NCBI GenBank assembly: GCA_020747065.1
Contig: JAGMVK010000016.1
Location: 1 to 64,000, forward strand
DNA length: 64,000 nt
Reading direction: 5' to 3'
DNA from: Cadophora sp. MPI-SDFR-AT-0126
Lineage: Eukaryota > Ascomycota > Leotiomycetes > Helotiales > Ploettnerulaceae
A program made the position numbers and the translations under genes. The notes under the pieces were generated by a model, which was not told where the DNA came from, made no database searches, and saw only the letters and a list, made by a program, of their open reading frames with translations. Of this stretch, positions 1 through 11,386 are shown piece by piece (the first letter of the stretch is position 1; the number at the start of each line of letters is the position of its first letter).

Positions 1-162
1 ATTTCATTAAGCTATAACTCTCGTAATTATGCCAACTGCCACGGATATCATGATAATATCGACTAGTCGAAAACGCATAGCGTCCCTAGTGTTAGACCTG
101 GAAGTCATCAGTTAGCTCTAGGCACAGAATCAATAGGAATCTAGGATCAAAAAGAGAATGAT

Positions 163-759
163 TCATAAGTTATCACCGGTCCCTGTTGCAGTTGGCGTCG
201 ATACTACATTCCCATCATTCGAAGTCGTAGTAGATGTCGGGCTGCTCCCATCGCCCTGGGACGTAGTCGGGATACTGCCACTATCCTGGCTTGTTGTCGG
301 GCTGGTTCCATCACCCTGGGTCGAAGACGGGCTACTCCCACTACTCTGATCACCCAGGCCAACAACCCTAATCGCCGACCCAGTCGGACAGCCAGCATAA
401 TCGATAATGCAGGAACAGTCGTTATAAGGATAGCCAACTCCTGTGCCATCGCCATCGCACTGCATAGTGAGCCCGTCGTAGGTCATATTAAAGCCATTGG
501 CCAACGCATTCATGCAGTGGATCTCGACACCAGTAGGGACGCAGCCTTCAGCGCTGCAGATGGACTGTGGGCAGGTGTAGTAGCCAGGAACGACTTGGTT
601 GGCCGGACCGCCGCGGAGAATGAGGTCGGACATTTCGAACTTGAAGTAGATGGTTATGAGAAAGAATATAGACAGGTTCTTGGTGTTAGTTCTGGGGGTG
701 TGAACATTAGGAGGGAGAGTGACTGAATTTGTATCCAGGAGGGCTGGCTGGCAGCGCAA
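163..759 (-). CDS. Cys-rich protein with Ser/Thr/Gly-rich tail (partial, uncharacterised)
   Basis: I do not recognise a family. The reading frame holds a Cys-rich block (motifs YYTCPQSICSAEGC, DCSCIIDYAGC; about nine Cys) followed by a low-complexity tail with repeated Ser-Gly-Ser, Pro-Thr-Thr-Ser-Gln and Gly-Asp-Gly units. That layout is typical of secreted or cell-wall-attached fungal proteins, with a disulphide-rich head and an O-glycosylated tail. No signal peptide is visible at the 5' end of this frame; the first about 40 residues do not look like coding sequence, so the true start is probably in an upstream exon beyond 650. The 3' end could also continue after an intron: a hydrophobic stretch (DIIMISVAVGII) can be read on the same strand at positions 1-60, but no splice junction joins it in phase convincingly. 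Treat the boundaries as unreliable. It sits next to a decayed NACHT gene, so it may itself be degenerate. Confidence 0.35.
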   Translation of the reverse strand: MRCQPALLDTNSVTLPPNVHTPRTNTKNLSIFFLITIYFKFEMSDLILRGGPANQVVPGYYTCPQSICSAEGCVPTGVEIHCMNALANGFNMTYDGLTMQCDGDGTGVGYPYNDCSCIIDYAGCPTGSAIRVVGLGDQSSGSSPSSTQGDGTSPTTSQDSGSIPTTSQGDGSSPTSTTTSNDGNVVSTPTATGTGDNL

Positions 760-1023
760 TTCTCATATGTTCCAGCTGAGCACCCCGCCACATGATCACA
801 GTCTCGACCCCAGACTCATTGTTGTGGCTCTTGTAGAAGACATCCAACTTGATGTTCAGCTATGGGTTGTGCTTTGTGCCGAAAGATTATGATCGGGTTC
901 TGGAGTCGCTGAAAGCGCCAAGGCGTATTCTAGATCTATCTACTTAAGCCCTACTCACGGGAAGTCTCTGTAGTCGAGGGAGCAAAGCCACATAGGAGCT
1001 GACCCTTTTTAAATTTGGCAATT

Positions 1024-1790
1024 TCAGTTACTTATGCCATCGTGACTGGCCTGGAACCTGGTTGTACCCTTTCGTACTTCAGCCGTGGCTCTAAGCGAGC
1101 CCGTTCCCGGAAAAGTCAACACCTTGACACGGAAGCCTGAAGCTAGGCCGTCATAGACAAAAGCCATCCCTTGATTCCCCAGATCTTGCCAGTTGGCCTT
1201 GCTTGTTCCCCAGAGGCTGCCAGAAAAGCTTACTTGCTCACCTATCTTGACTAGCTCACTTACCTTGTACTTGATGCACATGCTTACCGCGGCGTGAACA
1301 GAATCCCTATTTAGCTCCAGTGGCAACTGGAATTTCTGGTCAGATCTCGGCAGCTACTCTTCGATGCTTACCTAATCGCGACTAGATATGATCCATTTCG
1401 AAGAAGGACAAACAGTTGAGACCTTATTGATGAGTGACAGAAGTTGTTCCAGACCTCATCACACATTCGTCCAAGGCATCAATAATCACGTAAGCTCTCT
1501 TTAGGTTAGGATCTTGTAATATATTCTTGAAGATCTCAGATAAGGCAAACCAGGCATTCGTATCCACAAGGAGCTCTTTCCCTGTAGTATCGTACTTCTT
1601 CCGAGCGTGTTGAATGAGAGATGGTTATTATTCACAACTGTCCCATTATTGATACGAAAGATCCGTGACTTGGCAAAAGTAAGACATAAGGCAACGATCA
1701 GAAGTAGGAGCGGCGGAAGCGATCCCTTTCAACTTATCTATAGTCCCTCCCTCCTGGTCAAAATAACCATCCGCACACCAAAAGCGACTC
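1024..1790 (-). pseudogene. NACHT-domain (fungal NLR-type) pseudogene fragment
   Basis: Reading the minus strand from about 1790 to 1024, pieces of a NACHT NTPase appear in the right order but in different frames: SYFCQVTD, WFALSEIF, the Walker B block AYVIIDALDEC, LEQLLSLINKVS, KWIISSR and LELNRDSVHAAVSMCIKYKVS. In fungal NLR-like STAND proteins these blocks lie contiguously, roughly from just after the P-loop to the sensor region. Here the frame is lost right after DALDEC (about position 1455), again near 1640, and once more between the KWIISSR block (about 1390) and the LELN block (1322). The P-loop expected upstream is not recognisable. No N-terminal effector domain (HET, HeLo, patatin) and no C-terminal ankyrin, WD40 or TPR repeats are visible. 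The gene is therefore a fragment that cannot be translated. Such genes act in non-self recognition and heterokaryon incompatibility and turn over quickly, so decay is expected. Confidence 0.75.
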
Positions 1791-2560
1791 CTTCATAGAA
1801 ATAATTGTAGAGCAGCGAGAATCCTACAAACACCGTCTTCAAGAATACGAGGTAATAACGACGCTTCTTCCGAGTAGAATTATATGCATTTCTTTATTAG
1901 TCTCGCCCAATAATTGATATCACTGTTGTACTTTCAAAACAGGGTACTTCACCGATATTCGACGTTCTCGCTTGTTTGGTATGCAGATACCTTCGTAGAT
2001 CATGAGGCTCTCGTGACGTCCGCTGAAGAGGCCATTTGAAACCCTGGTCACTTTGCCCTTGCTAGCGTGGGAAATGTCTCAGCAGAAGATGGGATGAATA
2101 CCTTCAATTCAGTTCTGAAACTTCCCGGATCCGGGGTGACTTGGCAAGGAAGGGTAAGACGATGCTACTCTACGATAACTTAAGATATGAATGGCGCCGC
2201 ATTCGTATATCCGTTTGTTCTTCCGTTTTCCGGCAGCTCGGTAAGCATCTCACGCCGGCGATACGAGGTGGCGTCTCGCCTGTACTTGTCCTTGTCCATG
2301 GCATTCAGCTCTTTTCGATCAGGGGTAGGGCGGTAAGAAACTGCAGAATAATAAATAAATGCAACACCCTCTCCTATCTCAAGACTCTCATTATTCTCTT
2401 TGATCCTTAGCGAGCCTTCCTTACGCCTCTGCTAAACGTTCTATCGCTTCTTTCAGCCCCCGCGCAGTATCACAGTCATTTCCGCGTCTGCATACTTCGA
2501 TTTGACGTTCCGTAGCTCTGGCAACAAGTCTACCCGACCTCGTCCATTCGTTATGCAATC
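1791..2560. other. intergenic, no gene seen
   Basis: Short open stretches on both strands show no recognisable motif. The half next to the NACHT pseudogene may hold its decayed N-terminal part. The last 200 bases are pyrimidine-rich and are the likely promoter and leader of the glycosyltransferase gene starting at 2561. Confidence 0.5.
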
Positions 2561-5443
2561 ATGGTGTTGCAGTTCAATCGCCACTTCCAGAAACTCGCAG
2601 TTCTAAGCATCCTCTTACTATGTACTAGCTTAATTTATTTTCATCAGTCCTCCATCCCATATCTCCAGCACCAAGTACCTCCGCTTCCTAGCAAAAGCCA
2701 TGCAGCTGAGGCTTCCATGAACTACTCACTCAAGCCGCTTGTCTATATATTCCCCCAGTATTACGTTTTTGAGGATAATAACAGGCTGCACGGAGAAAAC
2801 TTCACCGAATGGGTCAATGTCAAAAAAGTAACACATAATTCCTTTGGCCTCGAAACGATAAGACCACATGAGTCGATCGGGTTTTACAATGGCCTCGATT
2901 TCCGTACCCGGGAGCGACAGGGCCGTTTTCTTCGCGACTATGGCTTTTATGGCGCAGTATTTCACCAGTAGGTACAAAGGGAGCCCGTTGCTTCCGCTTT
3001 CGACCATTCCTCAAGTTTTGTAGAGACATGCCTAGTCTGTCCTGTCTGTCCCTGAATATCCCGGTTGAGACAATCGCTAATCCGCTCGTTACCTTAGCTA
3101 CTGGTTTGCTGGTCGACCGGTGATGGAGCATGTAATTCAAAAGATGCTAGAAGATGGCGAGCCCAATATCCCTTTTATGCTGAGCTGGGCGAACGAGCCG
3201 TGGTCTGCCAGGTGGGACGGATCAGGGGGTAATGGCAAGGTGTTAATCGCACAAGATTATGGATTACATGTTGCTTGGAGAAAGCATTTCGACTGGCTTC
3301 TGCCCTTTTTCAGACATCCGCTTTATATTCGATCGGACGGGAAGGTTCAATTTGTGGTCTACAATCCAACACACATTGGCCACATTGGCCCCAGGATGTT
3401 CGCCGCATTCCGGCAGTGGGCTATCGAGGAGGGTCTCGGCGGTATGGACATCATCGAGACACGCTGGGGAGAGGGAAGCGACAGGGTTCCAGATTCGTGG
3501 GTAGGGCACCCGCCGGATGCTGTTAACGAATTTGCGCCTCATGCTGGTGGGCGTGATCAGGCACTGTTTTCATCTTTGAAGAAGATGGCACGAGTTTATC
3601 ACCGAGGGACACTGGTGAGTCCACTCCTTCAACCGGTCTATTCATGCACAATGATTTGTCAATTCGATGAACAGACTTCAGACCGCGAGATGTCTGATAC
3701 TTCATATTCACAGCGGAACCTTGTAAAAGATGATAGCTAAGCTCATATCATTTTCAGGCATGTTGGGACACTACTCCACGGCATCCCACGGACCACCTAG
3801 CAGTGTCACTGCCTACTTGCCACCCCAGAACATGGCAAAATCACCTTATTGAGATGTTTCGAAAGATCAAATCAGAACCGGTAAATTGCCAGACAGTGAC
3901 TATCTCCTCACAATCAGCTGTCGTGTTGAAGAAACCCCAATGGTGCTGGGAGCTGGTTGATAGCAAACCCATACTGACATCCCGATCATCGTAGAATCCG
4001 ATAGGTTCAGAGAACTTCTTCTTCGTGAATGCGTTGAACGAGTGGGGCGAAGGCAACTCCATTGTAGGTGTGATTTCTCTTTGTATTTTGTTTTCATCCC
4101 TGCTGTCCCAAGATTATGGCGTAGGTCCATGTTCTCAGACATCGAAACGCCATCATTAGACCAGTCAAAGCCAGTGACTGATTCACATGTACTACCTCAT
4201 AGGAACCTAGCGCCCAGTTTGGTGATGGGTACGGTATCGCCATGAAGAATGCCATAGAGATTTCAGAGAGGGAGCACGTATGGGCCGACATCTCCAATGA
4301 ATTAAGCCTTGCGCGTGACAAAGAGGTTGCCGCTATCCTGGAAAGGAAGCCGGCTGTTTGTGTTCTCATTCGTACCTCCTCCGCCAACGCAGAGGATTGC
4401 ATTTTCAAATTATCAGCCACTCTACGGTCTCTCCAAGCACAACATAACCCTAATTGGAGAGCTGTGGTATATCAATCAGACAGAGCCACGTTCCCCGAGC
4501 TTGGCCTGCTGATAACAGAAGCCCTTGATGCCCGAATCATGCACGTTGAGGTATCTAAGGATGTCGTTATCCCAATTCCGGAAGGTAAAGATGAAAGCTT
4601 TCTAGCAACAGACTGGGTGATCCGGAGCCTGGCAACTTCAAATCCTGGTTGTGCTGCTGCCAAGTATCTGCTCGTTACCACAGGCTCAAACACTTACGAG
4701 CCGAGTGCCTTTGATTCCCTTTCCCAGTCCCAAGACCTGATAGGCTTGAATGTGGAATCTCGACAGCGGATCTGGTCTCATCCTCAGTTGCAAGACAAGT
4801 CTTGGGCTAGTCGTTGCTCGCACTTGCAGGAGGTAAGAATTCGAACAATCATTATCAACACCAATCATGAACTAACTATTCTTATCCAGCTGGGCTTGAA
4901 ACTGTGCACTCATTCGGCACCGACGTTGTCGACTTTCGATCTTTCAGCGACCTTCTTCAACCTGTAAGTGGCATCCGAATGAAGCATTACGGTATCTCCC
5001 TCGCACTATGCAAGCACTTTTCCATTAAGAACCCAAAGTGGCGATGCCGACTAACGCTCTGATCACCCAGCGATAAGTTCCAAGCCGAAAACCATTCCTT
5101 CGACAGAGTCTTCCATGACTTTCCACGCCCGCAAGAAGGATCGTTTGCCGAGTATCTTGTGAAACAACGCAATTGGAGCTTCGCTCCCCCGCAAGGGAAT
5201 GAGTGCCATGTGCGACATAATCCAGCATACACTTCTTGCCTCGAAACCGGCAATTTCTGGTTTGACTCGCCCATCTACGAGGAGGTGGGATGCTACTCCA
5301 CAACAGAACTAATACGTCTGTTTGAAAAAACAAGCCCGAATCTCGAAGTCTTAGATCTTGAATTTTTCAGGCAAAATGGGTATTGCGTGAGGTATAAGGA
5401 AAAGGCATACACGAGGATGCTAGAGGTGCCTAGCAACGTGTGA
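2561..5443 (+). CDS. WbsX-like glycosyltransferase, type II membrane protein with second GT-A-like half
   Basis: Model: exons 2561-2967, 3098-3614, 3758-3880, 3995-4063, 4203-4832, 4890-4963, 5071-5443 (730 aa, all phases agree). Residues about 12-28 form an uncleaved signal-anchor, so the enzyme should face the Golgi or ER lumen. The first half carries WbsX/GH99-like hallmarks: YIFPQYYVFEDNN, FTEWVNV, FHHYWF across the first intron, SWANEPW, and NEWGEGNSIEPS split by intron 4. WbsX domains occur in bacterial polysaccharide loci and resemble GH99 endo-mannanases; the Glu residues in ANEPW and NEWGEG are likely active-site residues. The second half (from about residue 400) reads like a GT-A-type domain: VCVLIRTSSANAE, LSATLRSLQAQHNPNW, DWVIRSLA, LDLSATFFNLDKF-type blocks, without an obvious DxD triad. 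Substrate is unknown; a role in cell-wall or protein glycan assembly is inference. Start chosen as the first Met before the anchor. Confidence 0.8.
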
Positions 5444-7823
5444 TCTCGGAACGATTTACAGAGACTCACCGATTGGCTTGGCATATGGACAGGCCTCTCG
5501 CTACATGTCGACCCAAATTGCCCGTAGATGGAACATATCGAAGGTGTCTAGATGGTGGAAGAGATCGAATCACCCAACTGGGCCGCGAGATGTGACAGCA
5601 CTGTACAAAATTGCACGGCCCCTTGCACAGGCCCGAATTGAACTATCAAGGGTCGGGTCTGCTCTGAGGAGATGTTGGCACTCAAGTTAGTGGCAGTCAG
5701 ACAGCGACGATGCTAGACAAGCAGCAAAGGGGAATGCGCAAGAGGGCCCGTCGAAATATTGTCTGTTGAGCGAGCCAACTGGGTCATGCCTTTATTCGTA
5801 AGCCACTCGCACTGGTGATACTTGAGATGACTCTGGAAAGACTGTATTCACGAGTTTGAGCAAGTTCCAGGAAAGCAAGGAAAAAGGGGGCCCTTGAAAT
5901 GAGCCGCCACGGGGTAGAGCATAAATATAAACTGGAATCCAATTGTCGGGAACTCAGGAACATCTAAGTGCTCTTGTGATTCTTCTTTTCATTCATTCCC
6001 GGGCTAGTCCTGCCAGCAAAACGCGTCTCAGAGGCGGCCGAGATTATGAGGGACGGTTGCCAGTCGCTGTCTCTCCCTAATTTAAGTAGTCTTGCCCATT
6101 GTAGGATTGCATTTGAGCATTGCATTTGCCGGCGGAGTAAGCCTGGTAAGATAGGTTCCAGGCGGCGGTGGTCCACGCGAACCCTAGTTATTATTGGATA
6201 TCCGTTCGAACGGAAACCCCCTGGTTCTCGCAGTGGCTATTTCGCGATTGATGGTTATCATGACGTTCGACCGACCTCGCAAGCTGCTTCATAGCTTAGA
6301 TTTTGGCCCTAGTCATCCTTGAGACCTTGGTGAGACTCATATTTGAAGCTGCGACACTGGTAGGCGGGAATTGATGTGCTGGATAGAGTCGGCGGTAAGA
6401 AAGGTTGATGATATCGGAGCACAAGAGAACTTGTGTAGGAAGCTATTGTTTCAATGAGATATTGAAACGGAGCTTGAGCTCGACGAATCCCAATCTATAC
6501 CCCAAACTCCCCCTAGGAAGAGAGATCATCAAGTGATCTCATAGTAAGTAGCTCCAACACTCTTCCAGATGGGACTACGTAACAGGTCGTAGCGTTTCAT
6601 TGGATCTGGCAGGTGCCTCTTCTCTTCTACGAAAAGATACACGAGATCACATCACTGCAGACTGTCTGGTGCACTTCCACTTGGGGTGAGCGCAGCTGTG
6701 TGTAAGACTACCCCCATTGGCCACATTATCATTGACATAATTGACCATACCATCTGTGAACAAGCGATTGTGGTGGAGGAAAGTGACGTAGGCAAAGAAC
6801 TCCAGCGGTACAGTCACACCAGAACACCAGAACATGCTTCTGTGATAGATCGAATGAAAATTTAGTATGAAACAACTCCATAAGATGATGGTGGAGTTGA
6901 ATTAACAAAGGTACTGACTGTGCTCGCCTGCTCGTTCGACGGGCCAGGATCGAATTCCAACTATACACACCGCAGCTGAGCGGGTAATGACAATCTTGAC
7001 AGCCAGGCCACTGTGTATGAGGAGTAAGTATTGAGAGATCCCGACTTCTCAGTACCTGGAACGAGCGAATCAACGCCGACAAGTAGCATGAATGTGCATT
7101 TGGTTTCTTGTGGTGATGAACTTGATGCTCTCGAAGGCACGAATGATTTTAATCGCGCAGGGTATGTGAATGTACTGTATGTAAACAACAAGGGTTCGGT
7201 CATGATCCTCTTATTATCGGTAGATCTCTGGAGTCGGGGAATATGGTTCAAAGCTTTGAAAAATGATGTCTTTGATAGGGGCCGGACTATGTGATGATGC
7301 GGAGAATACACATATCTGCGTCGCAAAGGCAACACGAGTGGAATGAGAATGAGCCAAGAGGGCAAGGATAGAATTTGGCTCACTTGCACATCTTGCAGGC
7401 TTTATTCACAGGATTGCTGGTTGGGATTTGGCGGAATTAATACTGGAGTATTTATTTATCTAATTTGTGCAGCTATTGATCCTCGGTCGTTGTCAACCGA
7501 AAATCCAATCCAATCCTTCGAGTCAAGCCACAGGCAGCTGCGCCACTAGCCTGCTGGCTTCGTCTAGCCCAAGACCAAGACCAAGACCAAGACCCGCGTC
7601 GCAATACTGCCCAGTCCTACAATACAAGACCTCAGGACCTCATGAGTACGAAAGAACAAACATCTGTGGTATCGTCGAACAGAAGCAAACATTTCGCCTG
7701 CAGCGAGTACAATTGACACTCGGCGACACCTCAATTTTGCGAGTAGAGGAAATAACGGCAATTGCGACAAATCCTCAGCCTCACTTCCACCACCTCCATC
7801 TCCACCACCTCTCCTCTACCAGA
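5444..7823. other. 2.4-kb intergenic region, no gene supported
   Basis: No open frame on either strand shows family motifs or coherent splice sites. An AT-rich TATA-like stretch (5920-5932) followed by a pyrimidine-rich segment could be a promoter for a short or noncoding transcript, but that is speculative. The last 350 bases are pyrimidine-rich, contain a hexamer run (AAGACC)n at 7566-7594, and are the probable leader of the RhoGAP gene. The RhoGAP frame stays open upstream to 7467, but that sequence looks non-coding. Confidence 0.5.
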
Positions 7824-10214
7824 ATGGCCGATGACAACAACCCCGACAGATTACTCTCCGAGCCCTCTGACTTCACCAGTCAACATCGCGAGAGAACCGG
7901 TAGTATGTCGCTTGGAGCAGCTCCAAATGCCAATGGTGACGATGTTTCTCCTGTAAACAACGGAGATCCAGTGATAGCTGCCGCACCCCCGCCTATCCTT
8001 TCCAATCCAAATGCGAAGGCGGTCCGAGATGTTGTCAATTCTGAGATTGGCGTTTCCACCCTGCTGAATCGTTTGAAGCAGAGCATAGCATCGGCAAAGG
8101 TAGGTCTCACAGTGCCTATTGCGTAGGATTCACGCTGAAGCATTATCCAGGAGTTTGCTACCTTCCTCAAGAAACGATCCACATTAGAAGAGGAGCATTC
8201 AAATGGGCTCAAAAAACTCTGTCGAATAACAGCCGAGAACATCAGAAGACCGGAGCATCGACATGGCTCATTTCTGCAGTCTTACGAGGAGGTTACGAAT
8301 ATTCACGAACGGATGTCGGACAATGGAGCACAATTCGCAACGTCGCTACACCAGATGCACGAAGACCTTCTTGAGATTGCGTCGAATATAGAGCGTGGGC
8401 GTAAGCATTGGAAGGCAACCGGGCTCACTGCAGAGCAGCGCGTGGCCGATTCGGAGGCAGCTATGAGAAAGTCCAAAGCCAAATATGATTCACTGGCAGA
8501 AGATTATGATCGGGCAAAGACCGGAGACCGTCAGCAAGGCAAGAAATTTGGCCTGAAAGGCCCCAAATCAGCGCAGCAGCACGAGGAAGACCTTCTGAGG
8601 AAATTGCGAGCTGCGGATGAAGACTATGCTGCAAAAGTGCAAGCAGCACAGAGCCAAAAGGCGGAACTTCTATCCAAGACCAGGCCTGATGCTGTAAAGG
8701 CACTCGAGGACCTGATCAAGGAATGCGATTCGGCATTGACATTGCAGATGCAGAAGTTTGGTAGGTGATGTCTCCGTAATCGGTCACAAGTTCTGACTGG
8801 ACCAGCATCCTTCAACGAGAAGCTTCTTTTGAGTAATGGATTAAACGTCAGCCCGCTGAAGGGTATTGAGCCTGGAAATCAACCCCGCAGTCTCCGTGAA
8901 GCTGTGTATGCTATCGACAACGAGAAAGATCTGAGCAACTACATAAGTAGCTTTGCTAACAAGGTCCCTGCTCGAACTCCGGAAATCAAATATGAGAAGA
9001 ATCCGGTAAGCCTTGTCTATCTCTTCACTGTACGAAATTGACATGTTCCAGGTTTTGAACCCTCCTCCTCATAACCCGCAACCTATGGCTACCCCCATCC
9101 AGCGTCAATCAGACCCTCAAACATCCTTTGGAGCGCGGCCCCAAGGACCACCACCATCCATGAACACATCGCAATCTCCACTTCAGGCACAGCAGCTGAA
9201 TCAACCGTTCAGCCAGCATTCTCCACCGGCGGTGCAACAGCATGAACGCAGTTTCAGCCAGGGCCCGTCAATACAGCAATTCGGAGCCATGCAAGGCGCA
9301 GGTCCACCTCGTGGGCCTGGGCATGGTGCTTCTTATGGTTCTGGCTCGATTAGCGCCAGCGGTCCCCCACAACTATCGACACTTCCCTTCCAGAACGCAC
9401 AAACACCGCCGTCGCAACAAAACTTCCAACAGCCTCCCCAAGCGACTCCAGCTCAGAATTCATACTCACAACCCCCACCAACTCTCAGTGTTGTCAATCT
9501 TCCCCCACTGAAGCCAGTCTTTGGATTGAGCCTGGAACAACTTTTTGAGAGAGACGGATCGGCCGTTCCTATGGTCGTCTATCAATGCATCCAAGCCGTA
9601 GATCTCTTCGGACTGGAAGTTGAAGGAATATATCGCTTGTCAGGGACTTCGTCACATGTAAACAAAATCAAAGCAATGTTTGATAATGGTAAGCCTCTAC
9701 CTCTTGGTACCGATCGATACAGCTAGCTAATTTGTACGCAGACGCTTCAAAGGTGGACTTTCGTGATCCTGCAAATTTCTTCCACGACGTCAACAGTGTT
9801 GCTGGTCTTCTTAAACAGTTTTTCCGCGATCTACCTGATCCTTTGCTAACGGCCGAGCATTATGCTGGGTTTATTGAAGCTGCCAGTTAGTATGGACCGC
9901 CACATCGTCTCTGCTCTGCCTAACCAAGATTCTTAGAAAACGACGATGACATTGTTCGTCGGGACTCATTGCACGCCATAATCAACAGCCTCCCAGATCC
10001 AAATTACGCAACTCTGAGGGCGTTGACCCTTCACTTGAATCGCGTCCAGGAGAACTCGCCTGTGAATCGCATGAATGCTAGTAACTTGGCGATTGTCTTT
10101 GGCCCTACCCTCATGGGCGCGAACACTGGACCGAACATCCAGGATGCAGGTTGGCAGGTTCGTGTCATTGACACAATACTACAGAACACTTATCAGATTT
10201 TCGATGATGATTGA
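7824..10214 (+). CDS. F-BAR and RhoGAP domain protein (Rgd1-like Rho GTPase-activating protein)
   Basis: Model: exons 7824-8099, 8151-8760, 8806-9005, 9052-9688, 9742-9885, 9937-10214 (714 aa). Residues about 75-340 form an F-BAR domain ([34 protein letters not shown], long heptad-like helices), which bends and binds phosphoinositide membranes. Residues about 365-500 are a Pro/Gln/Ser-rich linker. Residues about 510-700 are a RhoGAP domain with the arginine finger in GIYRLSG (about residue 557), the [14 protein letters not shown] block and [12 protein letters not shown]. In yeast, Rgd1 with the same architecture inactivates Rho3 and Rho4 at sites of polarised growth and cytokinesis; the same role at hyphal tips and septa is inferred here. 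Start: the Met before DDNNPDRL was chosen because upstream in-frame sequence is low-complexity and non-homologous. The orthologue name is likely but not certain. Confidence 0.9.
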
Positions 10215-11386
10215 GTTGCTCGGGGTCTGTGGGGAAACGGAGAGGAAGAAGTCGAATGGTCGGCATGACATTTAGTAATGTACACTACATAAGGTATTGG
10301 ACTAGAGCGACCAAGATCCTAATCCTAATATCTCATGACATATTTCATCCAAAGAGAATTGAAATATTGTTTAGTACCTGCATAGAGGTGCTTGTATCTC
10401 TCGATGACATGCTGAACCCGCCAAATACAAAGGCGACTCACCTCCCTGCTAAAGTAGGCCGATTCGCTAGCTTTGGCAGTAGTCGGAAGAGTAGAAAGAA
10501 GGAATGCCTGTCCAGAAACAGGCAGCAAAATTAATCGGTTGAGGTAAATAAAGAGGTAGAGAGAGCTTTTGAGCGGCCCGACCAGAATGGCGGCTCTTGT
10601 CCTTGTTTTCCCGTTCCTTTTCTTCTGTTATTGTGAGATAGTGGGAAGTCAGCCGAGCGAGCGAGCAAAGTTCTCATATTTCCTCGTTCATCACCGTCCA
10701 TCCATCTATCCATCCATCTATCCATCCATCTATCCATCCATCTATCCATCCATCTATCCATCCATCTATCCATCCATCTATCCATCCATCTATCCATCCA
10801 TCTATCCATCCATCTATCCATCCATCTATCCATCCATCCATTCATCCATCCATCCTCACTCACTATCATGTGGTATTTATTATTAAGTGCTGGCTGGCTG
10901 GCTGGTTGTTCCAAGGACCATCCAATTCCATTCCGCACACACGGATGGTCCGAGTCTGCTCTGCTCCCCACGCACGATGGATGACTGCCCGTCCCGCCCC
11001 ACCCCCATTCCCACACTGTCACTACTGTAGAATAGCGCTGTCGCATTCTTTTCTTTCTCTTACTAAGGTGTTCATTTTTCTTTTCCTTCCTTCCTTCCTT
11101 CCTTCTTCTCCACCAGATCAGAGCCCAATCGAAATAAAAGATAAAGAGCGAGCGAGCGAGCCAGCCAAAGGCTACTACTGAATTGCGTTGCACTACTACC
11201 TCCGTACATTTTACATAATTCTCCCTAGCCTACCTACCACCACTACTACCTACCATCCAGTCCTGTCTGTCTACATCTATCTCTTCCCGCCTACAGAGGT
11301 AGACACTCCGAGGGAGACTCCGCGCCAAACCCACTTCCTCCCATACTATCTCCACCCCCATCACCGTCCCTATCACCATCCCCAAT
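10215..11386. other. intergenic with microsatellite and pyrimidine-rich leader
   Basis: Contains the 3' untranslated part of the RhoGAP gene, the 12-bp tandem array at 10697-10855, a (CTTC)n run near 11083-11106 and a long pyrimidine-rich stretch up to the symporter start at 11387, typical of fungal promoters and leaders. No gene seen. Confidence 0.6.
10697..10855. repeat. 12-bp tandem repeat (ATCCATCTATCC)n
   Basis: About twelve near-perfect copies of a 12-base unit that is itself built from ATCC/ATCT tetramers; the last copies decay to plain ATCC units. Because the unit length is divisible by three, one minus-strand frame stays open as repeated Asp-Arg-Trp-Met, which is a repeat artefact and not a gene. 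It lies in the intergenic space upstream of the symporter gene. Confidence 0.95.

Noticed and set aside
6046..6294. Plus-strand 82-codon frame after a TATA-like element
   Set aside because: No motifs, no homology recognised and inconsistent codon composition; too weak to call.
6961..7389. Minus-strand 142-codon frame in the gap before the RhoGAP gene
   Set aside because: Low-complexity, no recognisable domain and no supporting splice structure.
7467..7823. N-terminal extension of the RhoGAP protein
   Set aside because: In-frame and open but derived from pyrimidine-rich leader with simple repeats; F-BAR proteins of this type start near the chosen Met.
10531..11193. Minus-strand 220-codon frame with repeated Asp-Arg-Trp-Met
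   Set aside because: It is produced by the 12-bp microsatellite, whose unit is divisible by three; flanking residues show no protein features.
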